NCBI GenBank assembly: GCA_022559845.1 | Contig: JAHNEJ010003310.1 | Span: 1 to 64,000, forward strand | Source: Amorphophallus konjac | Taxonomy: Eukaryota > Streptophyta > Magnoliopsida > Alismatales > Araceae | Direction: 5' to 3' | Length of the DNA stretch: 64,000 nucleotides | Shown: one piece after another, positions 9,508-19,520 of the stretch | Numbering within the stretch: position 1 is the first letter of the stretch | Layout: the number at the start of each line of letters is the position of its first letter | The notes under the pieces: model-generated | Seen by the model: the letters and a program-made list of their open reading frames with translations, nothing else | Databases searched by the model: none | What the model was told of the DNA's origin: nothing | Made by a program: the position numbers and the translations under genes

Positions 9508-10140
9508 AATTTGTCAGGTTTGTTACGGCTCACTATGAATCGGCCCACGTTCTAAGACGTCACCGACTAAGATTCACTCAGGACTGACTCAACATCTAGA
9601 TATGTACCGTGTAAGTCTATACCCCACGTCTCTAGCGTCATTCAGTTAGATGTCTATTACCGCAGTAAGGGCGAACATTATCCTAAGCAACGGCTAGATA
9701 TATAGAGAGTCATCACTCACGTCTCTGTATCATCCATCGTCTATTCCGTCCCTTCGCTTTTCATATAACGGACGAGTGAGTAACTGGCAACTTTACGATT
9801 AGACAACCCATTAACTTCACTATTCACTAAGTCAAAAATTAGGCAAAATAAACGGGCTCAAGAAAAATCTTATAAGTAAGGTCTTAAACAGACTTTCAGA
9901 GAAGGGTACTGATCAATCAGTTCACAAAGAACACTCTAATTATGTTGCTCTCTAGTCTCTTCACTGTCTGAGCACTTCTTTTCATTGATCCAACATCCCG
10001 TCTTACGCTCCAAACTCTCTCAACCTACTTCGAACACTTTCTACTTTCATCTGAGCACTCTACTGACTTAAATATCAAAGAATTGTCTCTTGGGATCAAA
10101 CTCAGGACTACTTCTGATATGTCGTTCATTGATTGTAGAT
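9508..10140 (+). mobile_element. Decayed Tat-like gypsy LTR
   Basis: The block around 9520-9690 (TACGGCTCACTATGAATCGG and onward, through CTATTACCGCAGTAAGG) is clearly related to 13843-14012. Near 10070 the text CTGACTTAAATATCAAAG followed by a GGATCAAACTCAGGAC stretch resembles the 'CTGACTTGAGCGTCGGAG' segment that I know from monocot Tat LTRs. There is no primer site or coding sequence, so it looks like an old solo or truncated LTR on the plus strand. Ends are not defined. Confidence 0.4.
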
Positions 10141-10516
10141 TTTCTCGTAACCATTGATCTCTCTCCAATGAAGAAATTATAAAAATATAATACAAGATTA
10201 GAAATACTAAGTTTAAGCATTGACATCAACTATTATTCATTATGGTTGTTGGACTTGATGATCCCTGATGTTTCTGTAAGGACGGTGTCGGCATGAGCAG
10301 CTAGTGGAGTAGCTACCTCTTGCAAACTCTGCTAGTGATCAGCCGGTCTCCATGCAGGATGAAGGAACGCCCAAAAGATCTAGAAGAAAAAATACGTTGA
10401 TGGAGTCCAAGCTCATTTCTTAACGCATCCGGTTAATTCTTCCCTCATCTTTCCCACCGTCCTACACTTCGCGTTTCACTTATTCGAGAAGATGCAAGGG
10501 ATGAGTTTGGTGGAAC

Positions 10517-10574
10517 AGTCGCAGCTTTTAAATTATATGTACCAGAAACCCATCGACGTACATCGATCATGTAC

Positions 10575-10612
<38 letters not shown>

Positions 10613-10692
10613 GCAGCATTTAAAATATGTATACCAGAAACCCATGCATCGACGTACATCGATCATGTACGTGTATATATATATATATATAT
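10517..10692. repeat. Tandem duplication ending in (TA)n
   Basis: A unit of about 92 bp starting AGTCGCAGC, running through ACCAGAAACCCAT and CGATCATGTACGT and ending in a TA run, occurs twice in tandem (starts near 10517 and 10609). The second copy has a 4-bp expansion (GCAT). The TA tracts differ in length. Confidence 0.8.
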
Positions 10693-11160
10693 GTATATCT
10701 ATGTATTGTAATCTGTCTACTCCCGGCGATTACTCTCAATACCGCGTGAGTCGTCTGGAAAATTAATAGTGAACATATCCAGAAGCTTTGCACATCTTTT
10801 CTTTTGTTAATATTTATTGGAATACTTCATTTATCAGCAGAGGAAAAAGAATAGCATGAATTAGACAGCAGTTATGATATGAAACAGCGGAGCTAGTGTC
10901 CTGACCTGATCCTGTTGTGTTGAGACTGTCACCCACTGCTCTTATTTTAATTTATATTTAGGTTAACCTAACCACTAGTAAATAATACTATGATAGGTGT
11001 ACGTTAATGCTGGAGCTAGCAAATGCCAGCTTACCGAGTAAAAGACGCGTAAGGGATCACCATGGTCATTTCCAAGGATCAACACTGATAAATGCCCCTT
11101 GTTCGGGCCATCGCCTCTCCATGATCAGCTTCTCCACTCTCTTCTCCAGCTGCCCAGTCG

Positions 11161-11182
11161 CCTCTCTCTCTCTCTCTCTCTC
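11161..11182 (+). repeat. (CT)n tract upstream of the peroxidase start
   Basis: A CT run of about 11 units lies 40 bases before the peroxidase start codon, probably in the 5' leader. Such pyrimidine tracts are common in plant 5' UTRs. No convincing TATA box was placed in 10700-11160. Confidence 0.6.
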
Positions 11183-11224
11183 TAACACACAAACACCACG
11201 TACCCACACACTCGACTCTCGATT

Positions 11225-12397
11225 ATGGGGACATTTGGCTTGGAGAAGATGGCTAGTAGAAGGGTTCAGTTGCTCAGCTCTCCCTGCAGTCTGGTGTTCC
11301 TCGTGGCCATACATGCCATGCTCACAGTCTCCCGTGCTTCCCTGGAAGTGGGCTTCTATGGGTACACATGCCCCTTAGCCGAGTCCATTGTCAATCACAC
11401 AGTGGGGAGAGCTGTTGCCAACGACCGCGGCATAGCCGCTGCTCTCATCAGAATGCACTTCCACGACTGCTTCGTCAGGGTAATCTAATCCTTCCTCATC
11501 CTTGTCTTCGTCTCTCTGCATCACGAAGAACATTAATTAATTTCCATGCAAGAAAGTTAAGGTTGCAGAAACTGATCTATTGATATACATATACATATAT
11601 ATATATATATATATATATTCCTGTTTCAGGGCTGCGATGCCTCCATCCTTCTGGACTCCAACCCCGGGAACCCTGCTGAGAAGGAAGCCCGCCCCAACAA
11701 CCCCAGCCTGCGCGGGTACGAGGTGATCGACGAAGCCAAGGCCACCCTCGAAGCCCACTGCCCCAACACCGTCTCCTGCGCCGACATAGTCGCCTTCGCC
11801 GCCCGCGACAGCGCCTACGCCGCCGGCGGCGTCTACTACGAGGTCCCGGCCGGGCGCCGCGACGGCCGGGTCTCCCGGGAGCCCGAAGTCAACCCGGACA
11901 ACATCCCCGCGCCCATCCTCACCGCCGAGCAGCTCGGGGAGATGTTCGCTCGGAAGGGCCTGTCCTTGGAGGACATGGTCGCCCTCTCCGGCGCCCACTC
12001 CATCGGCGTCTCCCACTGTTCCTCCTTTGACGGGCGCCTGCGTGGCTTCAACGCCACCCACACTCAGGACCCATCCCTGGACGGCGCCCTCGCGTCTCAC
12101 CTGAGGAGGAGGTGCCGGACGTCGAGCAGGAACGACCCGACGGTTCCCCTCGACGCCGCCACGCCGTTTCGCCTGGACAACAGGTACTACAAGAACCTGC
12201 AGCGGCACAGGGGGGTGCTGATCTCCGACCAGGCGTTGCAGGCCAGCCCATTGACGTCGGGCATGGTGAGGGACAACGCCAGGCATTCCTCCAGCTGGGC
12301 GGCCAAGTTCGCGGAGGCCATGGTGCGCATGGGGTCCGTGGAGGTGCTCACCGGGAGCCAAGGGGAGATCAGGAGGAACTGCAGGGTTGTGAACTAG
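11225..12397 (+). CDS. Class III (secretory) peroxidase, two exons
   Basis: Exon 1 is 11225-11479 and exon 2 is 11630-12397; joining them gives 340 residues, the usual size for this family. It uses H2O2 to oxidise phenolics in the apoplast or vacuole. A hydrophobic signal peptide (about residues 14-38) precedes the mature start near LEVGFY. Distal haem residues are Arg76 and His80 in [15 protein letters not shown]; calcium ligands Asp81, Val84, Gly86, Asp88 and Ser90 are in place. The proximal haem ligand is His208 in [12 protein letters not shown]. All eight conserved Cys appear present. The 150-bp intron (GT..AG, with a TA run) interrupts FVR|GCD, the classic first intron position; the other two introns common in this family are absent. 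Met9 is an alternative start. Exon 2 is very GC-rich. It appears intact, and is the only clear host gene here. The isoform is not assigned. Confidence 0.93.
11595..11620. repeat. (TA)n in the peroxidase intron
   Basis: A TA run of about 11-12 units sits close to the 3' splice site (TTTCAG at 11624-11629), where the length could influence splicing. Confidence 0.8.
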
Positions 12398-12440
12398 CTA
12401 GCGGCCTCGCCAATCCCCTGCATCAGCCTGCGCCTGGTGT

Positions 12441-12466
12441 TTATATATATATATATATATATATAT
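12441..12466. repeat. (TA)n in the peroxidase 3' region
   Basis: A second TA run of about 13 units, 45 bases after the stop codon, probably in the 3' UTR. No canonical AATAAA was seen downstream. Confidence 0.8.
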
Positions 12467-12700
12467 CAAGCTAGTATTCTTTCATTCTTTTGCTTTGTGA
12501 GCTGTTTAATTGATTTGGTGTGGCGTGAAGTTATGTTGGCGTACGCGTGTAACCTTTCATGTTTCGTCAGTTGAGGATGTAATTAGAGGAATTGAAATGA
12601 AGAACATATTGACTGATGAGGTTTCAAGAAAATAGAATTTTTGCTCGGCCCTCCCCTTAAATGCAAAATTGTGCACGCGAACCAGTATTTTAATTTAATA

Positions 12701-12945
12701 GGAGAGCCCCTACTTTTTACACCTGCTCATCCGTACTGTTTCCGACAGCTCTTGGATTATTGTATATTGTGAATATAAATTTTAAAATATATCATTATTA
12801 TTTTAACACTTAAACATTTTAATGTTAAATACCTATTAATACTTTAGCACTAAGAGTTTCCATGAAAATAGAACCGTACAATATGGGATATTACGATAGA
12901 GAGCTCTCGGTAAGAGGAGGACATAAAAAAATAGGGGTCGGGCCC
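12701..12945. mobile_element. Possible foldback/MITE of about 245 bp
   Basis: The left arm (GAGCCCCTACTTTTTAC, then CCGACAGCTCT) and the reverse of the right arm (GACCCCTATTTTTTTAT, then CCGAGAGCTCT) are similar over about 50 bases. The interior is AT-rich. No target duplication could be defined. Confidence 0.4.
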
Positions 12946-12949
12946 AAAT

Positions 12950-13840
12950 ATAATATGAATTCTTACCAGAGGAGAAAATACAATTTAGACATTGTTAACT
13001 GGGTCCTAATTAATTAATCCTTTTACATGCATATAAGATCTATTAAGCGTTTCTAGCTAACTTGGCTAAACTAATTAATGTCAAAATCAAATGTACCGAC
13101 GTATTTAGTTGGAACGGTGGAGAGAGATTTTAAGATTCTAATTATTATCATCTTGACATCTCCACTGTCATCCAATCAAATACAACAAGAGTCCCTCAAC
13201 TTCTGTACCAAATTATTTTTTAATGAGAGAGTATAGACACGTGGAGGTGACATTTTCAAAATCTTGAAAATCTTCGGGTGATAAATTTTTGGGAGAATTT
13301 TAAGGGAAAATCTCTCTTCTATCTCTCCCTCCTTTAAACTTACACTCTTGTCGTTGACTTGACTAATAAGATTAATCTCAGAGTCATTATAATTAGATAC
13401 TATTTTTTTTGCTGATATTACCATGAAAATTTAAAAAAATGAAATCGTTATTTTCAAGTAAGGCCAGCCTCTCTAGAAGGCCTGGACATAATTCGGACAA
13501 AATTAAGGGGACACCGGAGACCTGTTTAAGGTTTGTTTAACCGTGGAAGGCGAAGGTCTTGGATTACTTTAATAAGAAGAGAAGACCTGGCAGTACTATT
13601 TGGAAGTTAACTTATTGCTAATTGTCCTATGCAAATAATATCGTATGATATCCCCAGACCAAGAGGGATCCACATATTAATGTTTAGCTTGGGTTGTTGG
13701 AAGTTGTGTTTAATTGGGTGATTAAACTAGGAAAGCGAACTAATTATGCCATGAAACAGATCGTAAACACAACTTCCGATTAACAATTATGCAGCATTTT
13801 CACTAAAGTTCTTTTTATGCATTGAGAATGGGGGGAATTC
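12950..13840. other. AT-rich intergenic stretch
   Basis: No gene or known repeat recognised. The one structured item is an inverted repeat at 13699-13777, listed separately. Confidence 0.5.
13699..13777. repeat. Perfect 14-bp inverted repeat, 51-bp loop
   Basis: GGAAGTTGTGTTTA at 13699-13712 is matched by its exact complement TAAACACAACTTCC at 13764-13777. No target duplication is seen. It could be a small MITE or a chance hairpin. Confidence 0.6.
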
Positions 13841-13842
13841 TA

Positions 13843-14012
13843 TAGGCCCAGTACGGCTCATTATGGGTCGACCCACAGTGCATGACGTTGCCAACTAAAG
13901 TCCACTCAAGACTGGCCTAACTCCCAGACACGTGCTCCGCATACGGTCGTGCCCCGCGTTCTTAGCGAATAGTCATTACCGCAATAATATCAGATGCTTT
14001 CCCAAATAATGG
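13843..14012 (+). mobile_element. Tat-like LTR fragment, cut by the CACTA element
   Basis: This segment matches 9520-9690 in order (TACGGCTCATTATGGGTCG, then GACGTTGCC, CCACTCAAGACTGGC, GTCATTACCGCAATAA). It stops exactly at the CACTA terminus at 14013. Its continuation is not found on the far side of the CACTA element. Confidence 0.45.
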
Positions 14013-14039
14013 CACTACAAGAAAAAGTGGCTATAGCGA

Positions 14040-14215
14040 CCGAATTAGCGACCGATTTAATCGGTCGCTAGTCGGTCCCAAATAGAGACCAATTCGGAGA
14101 CCGAAATAATCGGTCGCATAACAGAGACCGTTTCAGCGACCGCATGTATATCGGTCGCTAATCGGTCGCTATTATTGCGACCGAATTAACTTCGGTCTCC
14201 ATTCGGTCGCTGATG
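14040..14215. repeat. CACTA 5' subterminal repeats
   Basis: About 14 copies of GCGACCGA or TCGGTCGC variants in both orientations. In CACTA elements such repeats bind the transposase. Confidence 0.8.
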
Positions 14216-14219
14216 CCGT

Positions 14220-15090
14220 TATACTTCCTACTACGACCCCCGCCCGCCCGAGCCCTCCCGCCCGAGCCCCCCCCCTCCCGCCCTAGCCCCCCTCCCCGCT
14301 CCCGCCCGAGCCCCCTCCGCCGGAGCCCCCCCTCCGCCCGAGCCCTCCCGCCCGAGCCCCCCTCCTCCGCCGGAGCCCCCCTCCCCGTGCTGCCTCCCGC
14401 CCGAGCCCCCCTCCGCCGGAGCCCGTCGCCGCGCCGCTCGCGTCGAGTCGCCGTCGCCGCTCGCCCTGCCGTCGTCGCCCTCCGCAGGTACCTCTCTCTC
14501 TCTCTCTCTCTCTCTCTCCCTTCCCCCTCCGTCACCGGCCTGCTCCCCTCCCCCGCCGGCCTACTCCCCTCCCCCCTGCGGCCCCGTCGCCGGCTTGCTC
14601 CCCTCCCCTCCCCCCTGCGGCCTGCGCCCCCGTCCCCCTCAGATCTCCTTCCCATCCCCATGCCCCTCCCCCTCCGGCCTGACCCCTCTGATCCCCCTCC
14701 CCTTCCCGTCCCACTCCGCCTCCCCCTCTGCCTCCGACGGTCTCCTCCCTTCCTCCCCTTCCCGTGTCCCCCTCTGCCTCCCCCTCCCCTTCCCGTCCCC
14801 CTCCACCTCTGGAAACCCCCCACCAACTCCCCTTTGTGCTGCACCACCGGAATCGTCTCACCCTCCCAATGCCATCGGAAGCCCCCTCCCCATCCCCCCA
14901 GTACTGCGGGCCAATGCAACCCCCCATCTCCTTGTCGAGTGAAAACCCCCCTCCCAATCCCCATGTGCTGCTGGGTGTTAGACCCCCCTCCCCCTTGTAG
15001 GTTGCAGGAATCCCCTCCCCCTCCCTCTGCAGTGCTGGAACCCCTCCCCCTGCAGACCATCGCAGCTCCTCCTCCAGTTACTATCGGTCG
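14220..15090. repeat. C-rich low-complexity part of the CACTA element
   Basis: CCCGCCCGAGCC and CTCCGCCGGAGCC units, then a CT run at 14494-14518 preceded by CGCAGGTACC, then CCCCTCCCC-rich sequence. Long frames on both strands (Pro-rich plus, Gly/Arg-rich minus) reflect base composition. The motif style recalls the core of the element at 7507-8374. Confidence 0.6.
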
Positions 15091-15119
15091 TCTGAGCCGA
15101 GGGAGACCAGGGGACCGCA

Positions 15120-17308
15120 CGGCGGAGCCGCCGTTGCTTCTTCCGGGCGGGTCCCTCGGGACTGGCCTGTCCAGGTGGCTTCTGGGAAGACACGGACGAT
15201 GGCTACGGCAGTGAGCACGAAGAGGTGGAAGGAGGGGAAGACGAAGAAGAACTAGAAGTGGGGAGAGGAAGACCAGGGGAAGTTCTCGCAGAGAGAACTG
15301 GAGATGTTCCTACAACCGCTGCTTCTGAATCCGAGCGCCTTCGTCACGGTTGCTCTCTTCCCTCAGTCTCTTTCTTCTCTTTTTCCCTTCTCTTCGGTCA
15401 GATTCTGTGATTTTATGCCGCCGTTCCTCCTTCTGAAAGACGTGATTAGGGGTTTTGTTCTCCCAAGGTCTACATTAGAGAGATTTAGGCGTCGAAGAGA
15501 TGAGGTGGGAGGAGGTCACCCAGTTGCTAATGTGCGGATTTGTGAGAAGTCTAAGGCAGCAGATTGCACCATCAGGCTATCAGCAAGATACCATCCACAA
15601 GAGAATGCTAGAGTGTGCTAAATAATTGGGTATTGGAAAGAGTGCGGATTTGCTAGCGGAGTCTTTTAAACTGCAGTGCACAATGACTGCTGTTGGAGCA
15701 TGTCGGATGCTGAGGAGAATTATTGGATAATTGGTTCTTAGAAACTAATCTAGGCAATTAGGTTCTGACTTAATAGTTGAATATGGCTACTGCAGAAATT
15801 ACAGTCAGGAGTCACTCTACACTCCAATGTATGGATCCTATATCTATTGGCCCGTTGTCTGTCTATCTAGCTATGCAGTAAGGTCATTTCTTCCACCTCC
15901 TTATTGTTAGCAATTGATGTTCTTTGTAGCTTGTGGAAATTACTTCTCGAGTTTATTTCTTTCATGTGATTAATATAGCTGAACTTTGGGTAAATGTTAA
16001 TTCCTTCATGCTTCATGGCATTATTCTTTTTAAATTGACCTATGTTTACGTTGCTTCCAGTTACCTATATCTCCAATTTTTCATCGTTAAAGAAGCCCTT
16101 TTGTCAATGTGACTTTTTATTAAATATTTCATGTTATTTTTTTAGAATAAACTAAAATAAAGAAAAATGTAATTGTGATTAACATAGGTAATACACTATC
16201 TGGTACATTCAAATAAAAGTTGAGATTTTTTAACAGCCTTTATTCAGAGAATAAATGTGGGAACTGGATTTTTTCATGTTTGAAACAGAGAATAGAATGC
16301 TTTGGGAAGAATTTAAGGTTCTCATTCAAAGATAAGCATATGTGTTATACTTTCAAATGAGGATATTGTCCTTAAGAGTTTCCTTTTTCGAGCTTACATG
16401 TTACTGTCAAACTCATTTTTATATGTTTAACAATCTTTGACGGATCGTCATTCATTATATAAATCATGCTTTCACACATCTTGAGACTGTGAAACTGTTG
16501 AATTCAGTTATTGCCTTTTTTTGGTGGTTTTCAGCCTCGAGGCATGGTATCAAAACTTTAAGCCAATTGATTTTTTTTTTGAACCTTGCAGAAGTCGAGT
16601 TGCTACTAAATCCAGAGGAGAAGGCAATTCTTCAGCAGAATGAAGCTCCCAACCTTGGCAAAATATCTAGTGTTAAGTTTCTAAGTTACTGATCTATGTC
16701 ATTTGTATTCCGTTTATGAACACTGCAGTGCTAGTGATATTTTCATCAAATTGTTGAGTTACATGGCAACATGCAGGTGTCAACTGGGACGTAACATTAA
16801 TGGTCTTTGTTGAAAATATGAAATTTACTCTATGCAAAATCTTAAATAATTTTTCTTGTTAGTTATTAATGTTCTATTCATTGCATATAGTTCTTCAGCA
16901 GCTTGTGGATGTCAGCTGAGACATAGCATTATAATCTTTGCTGAAAATAGGATGTTTACTTTGTTTAGGGAAAATTTTAGAGGATTTTCATGCTGAAAAT
17001 TCTTCTTTCCTATATCATGTTACTTCCATGCAGAGCAAGTGGAAAACATTTCATACTCGTGCACTATCTGGACAGATACCTTTCATGGATGACCTTCTTC
17101 AACATGGTATAGACATAGATGCCACCGATAAGGTATTATATATTTCATTGCTTAATCACTAACTTGCATCCTCTTTTTTTTGCCAAAATAAGTAAATTTT
17201 GAGCGTGTTCTGTGGCAGGATGGTCTGACAGCACTTCACAAATCAGTGATAGGTAAAAAAGAGGCAGTTACTAGTCATCTTTTAAGGAAAGGTGCAAATC
17301 CACATGTC
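15120..17308 (+). pseudogene. Captured EMB506-like ankyrin gene fragments
   Basis: Four blocks, in order and with splice sites, resemble the plant chloroplast ankyrin protein EMB506/AKRP, which is needed for plastid and embryo development. Block 1 (from about 15120) encodes FWEDTDDGYGSEHEEVEGG and an acidic tail. Exon a (16592-16671) encodes VELLLNPEEKAILQQN. Exon b (17034-17132) encodes SKWKTFHTRALSGQIPFMDD and continues to ATDK. Exon c (from 17219) encodes DGLTALHKSVIGKKEAV and an ankyrin repeat ending KGANPHV at 17308, where homology stops abruptly. Introns keep GT..AG borders, so genomic DNA was captured, not cDNA. The later ankyrin repeats are missing, so no functional protein is expected; a chimeric transcript is possible. 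Confidence 0.75.
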
Positions 17309-17327
17309 GGAATAATAATTAAATTTT

Positions 17328-17611
17328 CATTCCAATACGACCGGGGAGATGAAAGTGACTTGTCAGAACTGACGGAATCCAAATCGGATGCCCGGTTTGA
17401 GCTCGGCGCTCAAACTTCATTTTTAAAATACACTTAGTTCAAATGAACTGTTAGGACGGGTCCGGGGGTCTAAAATTCGAAATACCGGTCGGATGGCCGT
17501 GCCGATCATTCCAATACGACCGGGGAGATGAAAGTGACTTGTCAGAACTGACGGAATCCAAATCGGATGCCCGATTTGAGCTCGGCGCTCAAACTTCATT
17601 TTTAAAATACA
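17328..17611. repeat. 105-bp direct repeat inside the CACTA element
   Basis: 17328-17432 recurs at 17507-17611 with about one difference. The copies start CATTCCAATACGACCGGGG and end TTTTTAAAATACA, and are separated by 74 bases. The first copy begins close to where the captured ankyrin exon breaks off. Confidence 0.85.
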
Positions 17612-17777
17612 AGATGAAATTTGAACTTATATTGTGTGTGTGTATTTATATATATGAAAATGAGCTGGCTTAAACTATTGGCATACTCTTGTTAATGCTT
17701 GATTTCTTTATTAAGTCTTGTTAATGCTTGATTTCTTTATTAAGGATTTGATTATAATTTTTTTAAATGATATACAG

Positions 17778-17870
17778 GATCATCCGTCGCGAGATGTTGG
17801 ACGAGACGACGACCAGGATGATGTTGGACGAGACGACGACCAGGATGAGACATATGTGGAGGATTTGTGA
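17778..17870 (+). CDS. Last exon of a CACTA-encoded transcript, acidic C-terminus
   Basis: After a 3' splice site (ATACAG at 17772-17777) a 31-codon frame reads DHPSRDVGRDDDQD, then a second DVGRDDDQDE copy, then TYVEDL and a stop. A 30-bp unit is duplicated in tandem. Acidic Asp-rich tails just before the 3' subterminal repeats are common in CACTA proteins. Upstream exons of the same frame were not identified. Confidence 0.4.
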   Translation, partial: DHPSRDVGRDDDQDDVGRDDDQDETYVEDL

Positions 17871-18159
17871 TTTTATTTTAGTTGTGTATGTTGTCATTTT
17901 ATTATTATGGATGTATGATTAATTTGTGATTTTATTTTAATTGTGTGTAATTTGAGGTTCGTGGAGATTGTGATCCGTGTAGTTGATTTATTATTGTTTT
18001 ATGAAATTGTTATTTATCAGGTGTTTGTATGTGATGAATTTGAGATTTGTCGATATTGTTGTCTGTGTAGTTGATTTTATATTTATGTTATGAATTTGTT
18101 ATTTATCAGGTAATTTATTTATCAGTTTAAATAAATTTTTAAAAAAAAATAATGTAAAA

Positions 18160-18545
18160 TTAGCGACCGCATGGAGACTGAATTGCGACCGAATAGCGAC
18201 TATACGTTATATTTCTTTTATTAAATAATTATACTTTAGCGACCGACTGGCGACCGAATTGAGACCGAATAAATCCGATAGGTTAATTTTATTTTTTAAA
18301 AATACAACAAATGTAGCGACCGAATAGAGACTGAATGGCGACCGAATTATTAGCGACCGGTCAGGCGACCGATTATAATCGGTCTCTGGTAACGACTGAT
18401 ACTGCGACCGAATTATGTCGGTCGCTATATAGCGACTAGTATATAGCGACCGACATATTCGGTCGCTAGATAGTGTCTGTTCGGTCGCAATGTAGATTTG
18501 CGACCGATCTACGACTGAATAGCGACCGCTAGGTCGGTCGCTATC
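18160..18545. repeat. CACTA 3' subterminal repeats
   Basis: About 20 GCGACCGA/TCGGTCGC variants, with some TAGCGAC and GAGACTGA derivatives, up to the terminal repeat at 18551-18564. Confidence 0.8.
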
Positions 18546-18564
18546 CGCGATTTTTCTTGTAGTG

Positions 18565-18728
18565 GGGGACGTGTCCCCGGCAATAACCTGCACCTCCTGC
18601 GAGGGGTCATGAGAAGGACCCGAGTCCATAGCATAGACTCGCGGGTTGGCTGTCAAACCACGGCTAGGGTGGTTCTCCTCGGAAGACTCGTGAGACATGC
18701 TCACAGTTCTCCCAGAACGCAAAAACAT
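18565..18728 (-). pseudogene. gag: First codons of gypsy element C gag, cut by CACTA
   Basis: From the ATG at 18726-18728 the minus strand encodes MFLRSGRTVSMSHESSEE and about 35 more residues, then enters the CACTA terminus at 18564. Starts of the MxLRSG kind are typical of Athila/Tat-type plant gypsy elements. The rest of gag and pol is absent, including on the other side of the CACTA element. Confidence 0.55.
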
Positions 18729-18941
18729 ACACTAGCAAGTAGGTAGCAGAGATTATCAAACAAGTGGATGCCTTTACGCCCCCTTTTTTTTGTTTTGATT
18801 TTGATGATTTTTTTGTGTGTTTTTAGCGAGATCCGAAGTTCACACAAGATAGGGACCCTAGTTTCTTTTTGTTTCACCGCCGTGTCAGCTAGGGTCTCTC
18901 GTCTCACCACGAATGAAATGACTAACTTCGGGGAACTTCAA

Positions 18942-19060
18942 TGGTACAACCAGCCCAGTGAACGAAGAGGAGATTCTTCGATGTCGGGGACTTACGGAGG
19001 TCCCAGTGTAGGAGATTCTAGTCCGTTGAGAGGAATTCCCAAACGGAGAGTCCTTCCTTC
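18942..19060 (-). promoter_or_regulatory. Shared leader module (copy in element C)
   Basis: Plus-strand order: TGGTACAACCAGCCC (18942-18956), stem CGAAGA with loop GGAGAT and stem TCTTCG (18963-18980), GGGGACTTACGGAGGTCCC (18986-19004, itself a GGGAC/GTCCC hairpin), then CTAGTCCGTT..AAACGG. It lies between the primer site and gag. The same order recurs in elements A, E and F with different stem sequences. Confidence 0.65.
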
Positions 19061-19307
19061 ACCGGGAAAGGGTGATCCTCAAAAAAAATAAAAAAAAAGG
19101 ATAGAAAAGAGGAATGGATGTATGCAATGGAATGCTGACAGATATATGGAGTGGGAAAACAACAGAAATAACAAACATGTAATAAACAAAGAACCAATCA
19201 GAACTGACGGTGCTGCCGTGAGCACAACGGGGGCGCGCGTGGGCGCCAAGGTGGAGAGGCACGGGTGGTGCCGAACTTGCAAGGGTAGCCGAGAGGAAGC
19301 AGTAGTT

Positions 19308-19325
19308 GTCCCACCGTGATCGCCA
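19308..19325 (-). other. Primer binding site of element C, tRNA-Arg-like
   Basis: The minus strand reads TGGCGATCACGGTGGGAC, beginning 3 bases from the LTR edge. This is close to the complement of plant tRNA-Arg 3' ends, the primer used by Ogre/Tat elements, and unlike the initiator-Met sites elsewhere in the window. The tRNA assignment is from memory. Confidence 0.5.
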
Positions 19326-19520
19326 ATCTGTGAGCGACGTCACGCGGTTCGGAGTTCGATGGTGCGAGGAAGAGGATGCGGAGAGCGCGCGGGCTCCTCT
19401 TTTTGTTTGTTTAGCTGTTTGCTGCAACACAGAGATGAGAGAAGAGAGAGAAGGGGCCACCACGGGAGATTGCTCCGGCGGGGCGAGCGGGACAAGTATA
19501 ATATAGCAAGATATGGGGTT

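Larger units (their letters stand above)
14013..18564 (+). mobile_element. CACTA (En/Spm-type) transposon carrying captured gene exons
   Basis: Both ends carry the terminal inverted repeat CACTACAAGAAAAA (14013 onward) and TTTTTCTTGTAGTG (to 18564). Subterminal regions (about 14040-14215 and 18160-18545) are packed with GCGACCGA/TCGGTCGC units in both orientations, the usual transposase-binding architecture. No TNP2-type transposase was found, so it is non-autonomous. Inside are a C-rich segment with a CT tract, pieces of an EMB506-like gene, a 105-bp direct repeat and a last exon with an acidic tail. The flanking triplets are TGG and GGG, so a clean 3-bp target duplication is missing, and the two flanks belong to different repeats. 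Confidence 0.9.

Noticed and set aside
14158..15214. 320- and 333-residue frames in the CACTA element
   Set aside because: Low-complexity Pro/Ser or Gly/Arg sequence from C-rich repeats. Only the part from about 15120 resembles a real protein (EMB506-like).
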